DNA of 64,000 bases from Haloplanus rubicundus (GTDB taxonomy: Archaea > Halobacteriota > Halobacteria > Halobacteriales > Haloferacaceae), in contig NZ_CP031148.1 of NCBI RefSeq assembly GCF_003342675.1, positions 558,001 through 622,000 on the forward strand. Reading direction: 5' to 3'. Position 1 is the first letter of the stretch, and each line of letters opens with the position of its first letter. Positions 9,470 to 17,666 of this stretch are shown here, one piece after another. A program made the position numbers and the translations under genes. The notes under the pieces are model-generated. The model worked only from the letters and a program-made list of their open reading frames with translations. It ran no database searches and was not told the DNA's origin.

Positions 9470-10462
9470 TTACTCGTGTCCGTTGACCGGCACCGGCCCG
9501 TACGGCTCCTCCAGATAGTCCAGGTCGCTGTCGGAGAGGTCGACCTCCAGCGCCTCGACCGCCGACTCCAGATGCTCGACGCTCGTCGTGCCGACGATGG
9601 GCGCGTCCACCTCGTCCTGGTGGAGGAGCCACGCGAGAGCGACCTGTGCCATCGTCACGCCCTTCTCCTCGGCGAGTTCGGCGGCGCGTTCGTTGATCTC
9701 GTCGCCGCCGTTGGCGTAGTAGGTAGCGACGCGTTCGGACATCCGCTCGTGTTCGTCCATGAACTCGCCGCGTGTCGTCTCCAGGAAGGACTCGTGCGGA
9801 CGCGCGAGGAAGCCGCGGGCGAGCGGCGACCACGTGAGGACGCCGACGCCCTCCTGTGCACACAGGGGGAGCATCTCGCGTTCCTCCTCGCGGTAGGCGA
9901 GGTTGTAGTGGTTCTGCATAGTGGCGAAGCGATCCAGTCCCAGCCGATCGCTCGTATGGAGGGCGTCCGCGAACTGGTAGGCCCACATCGAGGAGGCACC
10001 GAGGTGGCGGACCTGCCCCCGGCGCACCGCGTCGTCGAGGGCGCGAAGCGTCTCCTCGATGGGCGTCTCGTAGTCCCAGCGGTGGATCTGGTAGAGGTCG
10101 ACCGTATCCATCCCCAGCCGGTCCAGCGAGTTGGCGAGTTCCTGCTCGATGGCCTTCCGCGACAGCCCCTGTGCGTTCGGGTTGTCGTCGTCCATGGAGT
10201 TGTACACCTTCGTCGCGACGACCGACCAGTCGCGGTCGTACTCCGCGAGGACGTCCCCGAGGACGCGCTCGGACTCGCCGAGCGAGTACATATTTGCCGT
10301 GTCGAAGAAGTTGATCCCCAACTCGATGGCCCGCTCGATGATCTCCCGACTCTCCTCCTCGTCGAGGACCCAGTCGCGCCAGTCGCTCGATCCGAAGCTC
10401 ATACAGCCGAGACAGAGGCGGCTGACTTTCGTCCCAGTGGACCCGAGCGTCGTATACTCCAT
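9470..10462 (-). CDS. Aldo/keto reductase
   Basis: 330 aa from the ATG giving MEYTTLGSTGTKVSRLCLGCMSFG; an in-frame ATG 15 bp upstream (MPAAG) is less typical. It has the NADP-dependent AKR barrel: FFDTANMYSLGESERVLGDVL (catalytic Asp and Tyr), VATKVYNSMDD (catalytic Lys), YQIHRWD (catalytic His region) and C-terminal IVGTTSVEHLESAVEALEV for cofactor binding. It resembles the YajO/Tas-type AKRs that reduce aldehydes. The substrate cannot be told from sequence. It lies between cofE and mer on the same strand. Confidence 0.88.
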   Translation of the reverse strand: MEYTTLGSTGTKVSRLCLGCMSFGSSDWRDWVLDEEESREIIERAIELGINFFDTANMYSLGESERVLGDVLAEYDRDWSVVATKVYNSMDDDNPNAQGLSRKAIEQELANSLDRLGMDTVDLYQIHRWDYETPIEETLRALDDAVRRGQVRHLGASSMWAYQFADALHTSDRLGLDRFATMQNHYNLAYREEEREMLPLCAQEGVGVLTWSPLARGFLARPHESFLETTRGEFMDEHERMSERVATYYANGGDEINERAAELAEEKGVTMAQVALAWLLHQDEVDAPIVGTTSVEHLESAVEALEVDLSDSDLDYLEEPYGPVPVNGHE

Positions 10463-10511
10463 GCCAGCCGCAGGCATGGCGATGACAAAAGAGTGCCGGG
10501 CGGCGGCGGAC

Positions 10512-11270
10512 TCAGTCCACGTCGAACGACCAGCCCCGGAGCGCCTGCCGAACGAAGTCCCCCTCCACGTCCCGGAAGAGGGCGTCGCTGCCCGCGTGGT
10601 CGCCGAAGTCGAAATCGCGGACGACGACGACGGGCGTCCCGCCCGCTCCCTCGCCGGCGACGAGGTTCGCGGCGGCGGCGAGTTCGTCGACGATGGCCTG
10701 CACCGTCACGCCGAGTTCGCGCCCGTCGCGGTCGTGCTCCCCCCGCCAGTCCCGGGCCGCGGGGGTGCCCGCCCAGCCGATGGCGACGCCCCGCTGCCCG
10801 TGGCGGAACGGGCGCCCACAGGTGTCGGTGACGATCACCCGGTCGGCGTCGAGACCCGCTTCGATCCGGGCCGCGCTCTCGTCCGGCCGCCGCGGCAGGA
10901 GCAACAGGTCGCCCCCGGGGACGTTCGAGCGGTCGATGCCCGCGTTGACCGTCACGTGCCCGAACCGCGTCTCGGTGAGGAGGAACGGCGCCTCCATCAG
11001 GAGGTCGGTGCTCTCCTCCAGCACCGCCTGCGCGAACCGCGGGTCCTTCTCCTCGCCCGTGGCGCGTTCGAGGCGGGCAGCCACCTCGCGAGCGCGCGGC
11101 CCGGCCGGGAACGCCGAGAGGTCCGCGACGCGGTCCTCGACCTTCGAGACGACCGTACTCGCCACACAGACCACGTCGTCCGGGCGGAGGTCGATCCGCT
11201 CGGCGACGAGGTCGGAAATCGAGTCGTCCGGCTCGAACTCGGGGAGGTCGGGGACGGCGAACACCTTCAT
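10512..11270 (-). CDS. cofE: Coenzyme F420-0:L-glutamate ligase
   Basis: 252 aa. CofE adds gamma-linked glutamates to F420-0 using GTP. Visible family features are the N-terminal PDLPEFEPDDSISDLVAERIDLRPDDVVCVASTVVSKVED, the segment ETRFGHVTVNAGIDRSNVPGGDLLLLPRRPDESA (family NAGID-S-N-G/LP-D-SA), and VTDTCGRPFRHGQRGVAIGWAG. Length matches archaeal CofE (~250 aa). It sits 25 bp from the phosphoesterase gene upstream and 49 bp from the aldo-keto reductase downstream, suggesting one transcript with mer as an F420-related group. Confidence 0.93.
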   Translation of the reverse strand: MKVFAVPDLPEFEPDDSISDLVAERIDLRPDDVVCVASTVVSKVEDRVADLSAFPAGPRAREVAARLERATGEEKDPRFAQAVLEESTDLLMEAPFLLTETRFGHVTVNAGIDRSNVPGGDLLLLPRRPDESAARIEAGLDADRVIVTDTCGRPFRHGQRGVAIGWAGTPAARDWRGEHDRDGRELGVTVQAIVDELAAAANLVAGEGAGGTPVVVVRDFDFGDHAGSDALFRDVEGDFVRQALRGWSFDVD

Positions 11271-11295
11271 CGGCCGCTCCCGGCGACGCGCCGCG

Positions 11296-11799
11296 TCACC
11301 AGCGGTCCTCGCGGTGGAGCGTCACGGTCAGGTCGCCGTCGGCGACGGTGGCCGTCAGCATCGTCGTCGCGCCCGCCGGACTCGCCCCCGTCGCCGATCC
11401 CGGGTTCAGGACCCGCACGCCGTCGTGCACCTCGTCGAGGGGGTCGTGCGTGTGTCCGGCGACGCCGACGGCGTCCGCCCCCCCGTGTTCCCGCACCGCG
11501 GCGACGACGCGGTCCTCGTAGCCGATGCGGTCACCCGTGCCGTGGGTGACGACGAACTCGACACCGCCGCACTCGACCGTCGCCACCTTGGGCAGGTCGA
11601 CGCCCGCCGCGTCGACGTTGCCCCGGACGCCGGTGAACGAGCCGCCCGCGAGGGAGCGCACTTCGTCGACGACGGCCGGCGTCTCGAAGTCGCCGGCGTG
11701 GATGACGTGATCGGCCGCCTCGACCCGCTCACGAACCCAGTCGGGGATGCCGCTCGCCCGTCCGGGAACGTGCGTGTCGCTGATGATCGCCAGCTCCAT
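11296..11799 (-). CDS. YfcE/MJ0936-type metallophosphoesterase
   Basis: 167 aa from ATG (MELAIISDTHVPGR). Calcineurin-like metal motifs in order: D-x-H (SDTH, ~7-10), GDFETP (GD, ~42), GNVD (~62, family GNCD), THGTGD (~89) and GHTH (~118). These supply two divalent metals. Relatives hydrolyse phosphodiesters. The adjacent NUDIX-eIF2B fusion is divergent, with start codons 75 bp apart. Confidence 0.88.
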   Translation of the reverse strand: MELAIISDTHVPGRASGIPDWVRERVEAADHVIHAGDFETPAVVDEVRSLAGGSFTGVRGNVDAAGVDLPKVATVECGGVEFVVTHGTGDRIGYEDRVVAAVREHGGADAVGVAGHTHDPLDEVHDGVRVLNPGSATGASPAGATTMLTATVADGDLTVTLHREDRW

Positions 11800-11874
11800 A
11801 CACGCCCGTAGTCGCGCGGCGTGAAATCCTTGTCCCAACGCAAGAGCCGTGTCGCTGGCTCCCGAAGGGCCGCC

Positions 11875-13104
11875 ATGCCCCACGTCGTCACCTGCTTCCC
11901 CCGTCACCGCACGCACGTCCTGCTCGCCCGCCGGAGCGACGCCGTCGGCACCTACGCCGGCCGCTGGGCCGGAATCTCCGGCTACGTCGAGGGCGACCCC
12001 GCGGACGCCGAGGCCGACGCTCGCCGCGAGCTTCGCGAGGAGACCGGCGTCGAATCGGCGACGCTCGTCCGCGCCGGCGACCCCCTCGACGTGCGGGACG
12101 GCGACCGGACGTGGACGGTCCACCCGTTCCTGTTCGAGGTCGCGTCCCGCGATATCGATCCCAACGAGGAGATCGGCGCCCACGAGTGGGTGTCACCGCC
12201 GGTGATCCGCGAGCGGGAGACCGTCCCCGGCCTCTGGGACGCCTACGCCGCCGTCGCCCCGACGGTCGAGACGGTGGCGACCGACGACATCCACGGCTCG
12301 GCGTGGCTCTCCGTGCGCGCGCTCGACGTCCTGCGGGACCGGGCAGCGGTGGCGGAGACGGCCGACGCCGTCGTCGCCGTCGCGCGCGAACTCCGGGCCG
12401 CCCGCCCGAGCATGGCCGCCGTCGCCAACCGCGTGAATCGGGTGATGGCCGAGACCGACCGGACGCCCGCGGCGATCCGGGACCGGGCACAGGCAGCGGC
12501 CGAGGCGGCACTCGACGCCGACGACGCGGCGGCAGCGCGGGCGGCCGAGCGCTGTGGCGCGTCGGTCGCCACCCTCTCGCGTTCCGGTACCGTCCGCGCG
12601 GCGATCCGCGAGGCGACCCCGTCGGTCCTGATCGGCGAGTCGCGCCCCGCCCGCGAGGGGGTCGACGTGGCCGCGGCTCTGGCCGACGACGGTCTGGACG
12701 TGACGCTGACGACGGACGCGGCGCTTTCGAGCGAACTCGCGGGGCGCGACCCGGATGCCGTCCTCGTCGGCGCCGACGCGGTGCTCGCGGACGGGAGCGT
12801 CGTCAACAAGGTCGGCACCCGCGGGCTCGCCCTCGCGGCCGCCCGCGAGGACGTGCCGGTGTACGCCGTCGCCGCCACGGACAAGGTGCGATCGGACGAG
12901 CGGTTCGAGGGCGAAACGGGTGACGACGCCGACCTCTACGACGGATCGGCACCGGTGATCGTCGCGAACCCCATCTTCGACCGGACGCCCGCCGACCTCG
13001 TGACCGGCGTGATCACGGAACGAGGGGTTCTCGACGCCGCGGCGGTCGGGGACGTGGCGGCCGAACACGAAACACACGCACGCTGGGACGAGGAGGAGAG
13101 CTGA
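11875..13104 (+). CDS. NUDIX hydrolase fused to an eIF2B-alpha/ribose-1,5-bisphosphate isomerase-like domain
   Basis: 409 aa from the ATG giving MPHVVTCFPRHRTHVLLARRS. Residues ~1-135 are a NUDIX fold with GYVEGDPADAEADARRELREETGVE (Nudix box GX5EX7REUXEEXGU). Residues ~150-400 are an eIF2B-alpha/R15P-isomerase domain, ending with DAVLVGADAVLADGSVVNKVGTRGLALAA, the sugar-phosphate isomerase signature. In archaea such domains belong to the AMP/NMP salvage route feeding RuBisCO III or to initiation-factor-like proteins. A fused NUDIX could act on a nucleotide sugar-phosphate substrate. Substrate and coupling are inference. An upstream GTG at 11821 is in frame but poorly supported. Confidence 0.85.
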   Translation: MPHVVTCFPRHRTHVLLARRSDAVGTYAGRWAGISGYVEGDPADAEADARRELREETGVESATLVRAGDPLDVRDGDRTWTVHPFLFEVASRDIDPNEEIGAHEWVSPPVIRERETVPGLWDAYAAVAPTVETVATDDIHGSAWLSVRALDVLRDRAAVAETADAVVAVARELRAARPSMAAVANRVNRVMAETDRTPAAIRDRAQAAAEAALDADDAAAARAAERCGASVATLSRSGTVRAAIREATPSVLIGESRPAREGVDVAAALADDGLDVTLTTDAALSSELAGRDPDAVLVGADAVLADGSVVNKVGTRGLALAAAREDVPVYAVAATDKVRSDERFEGETGDDADLYDGSAPVIVANPIFDRTPADLVTGVITERGVLDAAAVGDVAAEHETHARWDEEES

Positions 13105-13187
13105 TTCGTCAGCAGGGGATCAGGCGCCGGGCACGCCCAGCGCCGACACCGAAGGGACGAGGGTCGGCGCCGTGATCGGGGGTTGCG

Positions 13188-13676
13188 TTACGCGGCGTTC
13201 CCGTCCGCGTTCTCGTTCGCGTCGTCCGGCGTCGCGTCGCTCACTGCGTCGCCGAGCGAGCCGTCGAGGTCACCGCTCAGGAACGACCCGATCAGGTCGT
13301 GGATCTGACTGACGTGATCGGGCACCTGCGCGGGCAGGTCCGCGGGCGGGCCGCGGCGGTCGGCGTTCGAGGCGTCGGCGTTCGCCGCCCCCTCGTCGCC
13401 GGCAGCCGCGTCGTTAGCGCCGTCGTCCGCGTTGTCCTCGGCGTCGTCCGCGTTCTCGTCCGCGTCGTCAGCGGGCGCGTCCGCGGGCTGACCCTCGGTC
13501 GCGTCGTGCGCGTCGTCGGCGTGTTCGTCGGCGTTCTCCTCGGCCTGCTCGGCGTGGTCGTCGTACTGGTCGTCCGCACCGACGTCCACGGGCGCGTTCC
13601 CGGGCGCCGCGGCGACCGTACCGACGGTCACCACGAGCGCCGCGAACACGACCGCGACGAGTTTCGTTCGGGTCAT
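13188..13676 (-). CDS. Secreted, extremely acidic Asp/Ala-rich protein
   Basis: 162 aa with an N-terminal Sec-type signal (TRTKLVAVVFAALVVTVGTVAAAPG, cleavage near residue 24). Residues ~35-100 are low-complexity, built from short D/A/E/N repeats such as DENADDAEDNADDGAND. A more ordered segment follows (~110-150: PADLPAQVPDHVSQIHDLIGSFLSGDL), then another acidic tail. No enzyme motif. It may be an exported, perhaps cation-binding, cell-surface protein. A phased repeat array lies just upstream of its start. Confidence 0.6.
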   Translation of the reverse strand: MTRTKLVAVVFAALVVTVGTVAAAPGNAPVDVGADDQYDDHAEQAEENADEHADDAHDATEGQPADAPADDADENADDAEDNADDGANDAAAGDEGAANADASNADRRGPPADLPAQVPDHVSQIHDLIGSFLSGDLDGSLGDAVSDATPDDANENADGNAA

Positions 13677-13722
13677 CGTTGCGCTCGGTGCGTGTCGCTC
13701 GGGGGTCTTGAACCCCGATCCC

Positions 13723-13802
13723 GGTCAACCCGGATTTCATCGGTTTGAACCGGATTTAACCCGGATTTAACGGCGCTTAACTGGGGTCAAGGGGGCTGAA
13801 CC
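13723..13802. repeat. Tandem ~10-11 bp TTAAC-type repeats in a divergent promoter
   Basis: About seven imperfect units in a row, including cggatttcat, cggtttgaac, cggatttaac, cggatttaac, ggcgcttaac and tggggtcaag. The spacing is close to one DNA turn. The array lies between the Asp/Ala-rich secreted protein gene (start 13676) and the winged-helix regulator gene (start 13891), so it is a candidate operator for either. Confidence 0.5.
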
Positions 13803-13890
13803 CCGCTTCCCCGGCACCGTCGCGGGCGACGGCCGCCACGCGCACCGTCCCGTACCGACGTTTATCAGCCTCGACGCCGAGTCGACGCGT

Positions 13891-14814
13891 ATGGCCGAAG
13901 GCGGCGTCGACTCCCCGACCGACCCCGAGGACGCGTTCATGACGCTGAGCAACGACCTTCGACTCGAAATCCTGCTGGCGCTGTGGGACGCGCCGGACTT
14001 TTCGCTCTCATTCGCGGAGCTACGCAAGGCGGTCGGCGAGCGCGACTCGGGGACGTTCACCTACCACCTCGACGAACTCGTCGGCCACTTCGTCGGCGAG
14101 ACGGCCGACGGCTACGAACTCCAGTATCCGGGCCACCGGGTGCTCGACGCGATTCAGAGCGGCGTCTTCCACCAGAGAGGGACAGTCGGCCCGGTCGAAC
14201 TCGAGGCGCCCTGCCCCGACTGCGGCGCCGCGCTCACCTTCACCTACGACGCGGACTACATCGGCCGCGTCGGCTGCCCGGACTGCGACGAGCGGGTGCT
14301 GGAGTGGCCGTTCGACCCCGGCGGCGTCGCCGACCGGACGCCCCGCGAGGTGGCGGCGGCGTTCGACCGCCGGACGCGGCTGATCTGGGGCTGCGCGCTC
14401 GACGGCGTCTGTCCGTTCTGTGCCGGCCGGGTCGACCGCGAAATCGCCGAGGGCGCCGGGTCGACCGGCCTCTGTATCGGCGTCCTGGAGGACCTCGACC
14501 GTTACGACGAGTACTTCGCGCGCGACCATCCGGCCGTCGTCTCGCTCGACTGCCGGCGCTGTAGCTTCTACAGTTTCGTCCCCGTCGGCGTCGTTCTCCT
14601 GCAACGACCGCGAGTGACGGGTCGGCTCCACGAACGCGGCCTCGACACCCGCGAGACGCCGCTGTGGGAACTGGGATTCGTCGTCGACGCCGACCCCGTC
14701 GTCGTCCGCGAGGTGGACCCACCGACGGTGGCGGTCACCGCCGAGCTGCCGGACGGCGACCCGGTCGTCGCGCTCGTCGACGCGGACCTCTCGGTGACAC
14801 TCGCCGACGGATAA
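13891..14814 (+). CDS. ArsR-like winged-helix regulator with zinc-ribbon C-terminal domain
   Basis: 307 aa. Residues ~8-95 form a winged helix: FMTLSNDLRLEILLALWDAP, FAELRKAVGERDSGTFTYHLDELVGHFV, typical of the haloarchaeal ArsR/DUF7347-type DNA-binding domain. The rest resembles DUF7351: a first zinc ribbon CPDCGAALTF...CPDCDERVLEW and further Cys at CPFCAGR and CRRC. Such proteins are thought to be soluble transcription factors, possibly metal- or redox-sensing through the Cys pairs. The repeat array 90 bp upstream could be its own site (inference). The FMN reductase follows 79 bp downstream. Confidence 0.82.
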   Translation: MAEGGVDSPTDPEDAFMTLSNDLRLEILLALWDAPDFSLSFAELRKAVGERDSGTFTYHLDELVGHFVGETADGYELQYPGHRVLDAIQSGVFHQRGTVGPVELEAPCPDCGAALTFTYDADYIGRVGCPDCDERVLEWPFDPGGVADRTPREVAAAFDRRTRLIWGCALDGVCPFCAGRVDREIAEGAGSTGLCIGVLEDLDRYDEYFARDHPAVVSLDCRRCSFYSFVPVGVVLLQRPRVTGRLHERGLDTRETPLWELGFVVDADPVVVREVDPPTVAVTAELPDGDPVVALVDADLSVTLADG

Positions 14815-14893
14815 ACTTCTCGAATTTCTTACTGGAATCGAATCCACGAATCGCTTAACTGGCTTTCGCACCTGTGTTTCGAGTAGATAGCAA

Positions 14894-15478
14894 ATGATAA
14901 CCGAACCGACTATCGTGGCGATCACCGGAAGTCAACGCGACGGCAGTCACACGGCGACGGCCGTCGACGTCGCACTGGAGCGGGCGCGCCGCGCGGGCGC
15001 GGAGACGGATCACGTCGACCTCTCGACGCTCGACCTGCCGCTGTTCGACCCCGACCGCCCCGACGCGGGCGACGCCGAGGCCCTCCGGCGGCGGGTGCGG
15101 GCGGCCGACGCCGTCCTCCTCGCGACGCCGATGTACCACGGCTCCGTCGCGTCGCCGCTGAAGACGGCGCTCGACTACTGCGGCTTCGACGAGTTCGAGG
15201 GAACGACCGTCGGCTTGTTGGCCGTCTCGGGGGGCGCGTTCCCGACGGCCGCGCTGGATCACCTGCGGATCGTCGCCCGGGCGCTCGACGCGTGGGTGCT
15301 CCCACACCAGGCCGCGGTCCCCGATTCACACGCCCAGTTCGCGGACGGCGAGTTGACCGACCCGGACCTCCGGGAGCGGGTCGAACGGCTGGGCGCTGAA
15401 CTCGTCCGGTACGCGGGCGTCGAATCGTATCCGCGGGACGTGGCGGACGCGGAGGCGACGCCCACGGCGGGGGACTGA
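14894..15478 (+). CDS. NADPH-dependent FMN reductase-like flavodoxin-fold oxidoreductase
   Basis: 194 aa. Flavodoxin-like fold: ITGSQRDGSHTATAVDVALERA (FMN phosphate loop, family GS-R-S-T), DLSTLDLPLFDPD, ATPMYHGSVASPLKTALDYC (family TPEYN-S-PG-LKNALDW) and SGGAFPTAALDHLR. It should bind FMN and reduce quinones, azo compounds or metal ions with NAD(P)H. The preceding 79 bp are AT-rich (ttcttactgg, cgaatcgcttaact), so it probably has its own promoter. Confidence 0.88.
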   Translation: MITEPTIVAITGSQRDGSHTATAVDVALERARRAGAETDHVDLSTLDLPLFDPDRPDAGDAEALRRRVRAADAVLLATPMYHGSVASPLKTALDYCGFDEFEGTTVGLLAVSGGAFPTAALDHLRIVARALDAWVLPHQAAVPDSHAQFADGELTDPDLRERVERLGAELVRYAGVESYPRDVADAEATPTAGD

Positions 15479-15674
15479 CCGCCGCGCCGCCGAGACGCGG
15501 GGTTCTTGAGGCCGGCCGACCAACCGCCGCCGGTGGCCGTGACGAAGGTTACCCCCTCCGAGCCCCTTGTGACGAGGGCCTTTCCCGAGCCACCGTTCGT
15601 CTGTGCCACGTCGTCGAGCCCGCACGCCCGCGTTCGCAGGTAGGCTTTTGCTCCCCGCCTCTGAAGCCGACGCC

Positions 15675-16610
15675 ATGTCCGACATTGCGACCATCGGGGT
15701 CCACGACTCGGTGACCGCCGTGTTTCCCGCGTCGGTCTTTCGAGACGCTCTCGCCGATGCCGCGCCCGACGTCCGGGTCGTGGGCGACGGCGACGACCTG
15801 TCGCCGTGTGACGCGCTCGTCACCTTCACCTACGAGGACCGATTTCTGGAGGCTGGCCTCGACTGGATTCACTCGATCCAGGCCGGCGTGGATCGCTTCC
15901 CCTTCGACGCCCTGCAGGAGCGCGGTATCGCCCTCACCAACAGCACGGGTATCCACGGCGACGTGGTGGGCGAGACGGGCGTGGGGCTGATGCTCGCCTT
16001 CGCCCGCCGCCTGCACGTCCACCGATCGCACCAGGAACGCGGCGAGTGGCGGCAACCCGACTGGGACGACGCCTTCCCCCTCCGCCGGGAGTCGGCCTGC
16101 GTCGTCGGCCTCGGGACGCTGGGGCAGGGCATCGCCACCCGTGCCGCCGCCCTCGGGATGGACGTGACCGGCGTCAAGCGAACCCCGCTCCCCGTCGACG
16201 GCGTCGACCGGGTGTACCCGCCCGAACGGCTCCACGAAGCGATCGGAAACGCCCGGTTCGTCGCGCTCGCGGTGCCGCTGACCGACGACACCGAGGGCAT
16301 GATGAGCACCGCGGAGTTCGCGGCCATGCGCGACGACGCCTACCTGATCAACGTCGCGCGCGGCCCGGTCGTCGATCAGGCCGCCCTCGTCGACGCCCTC
16401 GACGCCGGCGAACTCGCGGGCGCCGGTCTCGACGTGTTCGAAACCGAACCTCTCCCCGACGACTCGACGCTCTGGGACTGCGAGGAGGTGATCGTCACGC
16501 CCCACGCCGCCGGCTTCAACGACGAGTACTACGAGCGCGTGGCGACCATCGTCCGCGAGAACCTGCGCCGGTTCGACGCGGGCGAGTCGCTGACCAACAG
16601 AGTCGTTTAG
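15675..16610 (+). CDS. D-2-hydroxyacid dehydrogenase, NAD(P)-binding
   Basis: 311 aa from the ATG giving [18 protein letters not shown]. The pattern follows the GyaR/SerA/Ddh family: substrate-domain [12 protein letters not shown] and [19 protein letters not shown], the Rossmann motif [23 protein letters not shown] (GxGxxG), catalytic Arg in [11 protein letters not shown], Glu in FETEPLP, and His in VTPHAAGF. It likely reduces a 2-keto acid; the actual substrate is not clear. In-frame sequence upstream to 15603 lacks family similarity. Its stop overlaps the convergent engB stop by four bases. The ~195-bp gap before it shows no clear element. Confidence 0.9.
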   Translation: MSDIATIGVHDSVTAVFPASVFRDALADAAPDVRVVGDGDDLSPCDALVTFTYEDRFLEAGLDWIHSIQAGVDRFPFDALQERGIALTNSTGIHGDVVGETGVGLMLAFARRLHVHRSHQERGEWRQPDWDDAFPLRRESACVVGLGTLGQGIATRAAALGMDVTGVKRTPLPVDGVDRVYPPERLHEAIGNARFVALAVPLTDDTEGMMSTAEFAAMRDDAYLINVARGPVVDQAALVDALDAGELAGAGLDVFETEPLPDDSTLWDCEEVIVTPHAAGFNDEYYERVATIVRENLRRFDAGESLTNRVV

Positions 16611-17221
16611 AGAAACTTCAGCAGGTCGTCCCGCTTCTGCTCGTGGAAATGCGTCCTCAGCGCGTCGGTGAGCGCGTCGATGTCGCCACGTTTGGCGGTG
16701 ATTGGTGCGATGGTGTCCTGCCACTGCTGCCACGGCGGGAGGATGCCCAGCCGATCACAGAGGTCGTCCAGTCGCTCGTCCCGGTCGTCGACCTTGTCCA
16801 TCTTGTTGACCGCGACGACCGTCGGGATATCTAGCTCCTGCAGGAAGTGAAACAGCTCCACGTCGTGGGGCACCTCGCCCTCGCCGCTGTGGCGGTCGAT
16901 GATGTCGACGACGCTCTTGCCGTCGACGACGAGGACGCCCGCGAGGATATCGTCGGCGTTGCGCTCGACGTACTGCACCACGTCGGTCTTGATCTGCTCG
17001 CGTTGCTCCTCGGGGACGCCGGACATGAAGCCGAAGCCGGGGAGGTCGGTGAACATGAACGACTCGGAGGCCCAGTCGAAGTGGTTGGGCTGGCGGGTCA
17101 CGCCCGGCTTTCGACCCGTCGACACCGAGTGGCCGGTCAACTCCCGCATCAGCGTCGACTTGCCCACGTTCGACCGGCCGACGAGGACGACCTCGTCGCG
17201 GTCCGGGCGGTCCTCGAACAT
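16607..17221 (-). CDS. engB: Ribosome-biogenesis GTP-binding protein EngB
   Basis: 204 aa. Complete Ras-like GTPase motif set: G1 GRSNVGKST (~15-23), G2 area [14 protein letters not shown]3 [10 protein letters not shown] (~58-67, family D-x-PG-YG), G4 NKMDKVDD (~123-130) and a G5-like TAKRGD near the C-terminus. Matches the YihA/EngB group involved in large-subunit assembly in bacteria; archaeal members are short single-domain GTPases. Leaderless or short-leader start. Convergent with the dehydrogenase. Confidence 0.93.
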   Translation of the reverse strand: MFEDRPDRDEVVLVGRSNVGKSTLMRELTGHSVSTGRKPGVTRQPNHFDWASESFMFTDLPGFGFMSGVPEEQREQIKTDVVQYVERNADDILAGVLVVDGKSVVDIIDRHSGEGEVPHDVELFHFLQELDIPTVVAVNKMDKVDDRDERLDDLCDRLGILPPWQQWQDTIAPITAKRGDIDALTDALRTHFHEQKRDDLLKFL

Positions 17222-17348
17222 GGACGCGATAGACGGGTGAGGGGTTTAAACTCGGCGTATCGTGCGTGTGGCTGTTCGGGCCGCCGTTCTCGATCCCACT
17301 CGCCGTCGAGCCGAAACGATTTATCCCGGGAAACCGTACGCCTCCCCT

Positions 17349-17627
17349 ATGGCAGACAAGCCGCAGTCCGGATCGATTCTCGGTATCCCGTACAACTTCG
17401 AACGCCCGAGTCTGGGGCGCCTGATCTCCGCCCACTGGAAGCCCGGCGAGGGCATGGTCGTCGAGAAGCCCTTCGGCATCGGCTACACGCTGAACCTGGC
17501 GAACTGGCGGTCGTGGCTCGTCGTCCTCGTCGCCGGCGTCCTGCTCTGGCAGGAGCGCGGCGGGGCCGACGGCCTCGACGAGGACGACGACGCCGACGAC
17601 CCCGTCGAAGTCGTCGTCGACGACTGA
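17349..17627 (+). CDS. DUF5808-like small membrane protein
   Basis: 92 aa from the ATG at 17349. The core GIPYNFERPSLGRLISAHWKPGEGMVVEKPFGIGYTLNLANWRSWLVVLVAGVLLW fits the DUF5808 pattern (short motif with Gly, Trp and T-x-N followed by a hydrophobic helix). The C-terminus is a poly-Asp tail. One TM helix at ~57-70. Probable TATA tttat about 28 bp upstream. Function unknown. Confidence 0.7.
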   Translation: MADKPQSGSILGIPYNFERPSLGRLISAHWKPGEGMVVEKPFGIGYTLNLANWRSWLVVLVAGVLLWQERGGADGLDEDDDADDPVEVVVDD

Positions 17628-17666
17628 TCGCGTCCGACCGGTGAGTTCTCGACGCGGGGCGCCCGC

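Noticed and set aside
13723-13802. CRISPR-like array
   Set aside because: Units are only 10-11 bp with no unique spacers and no cas genes nearby.
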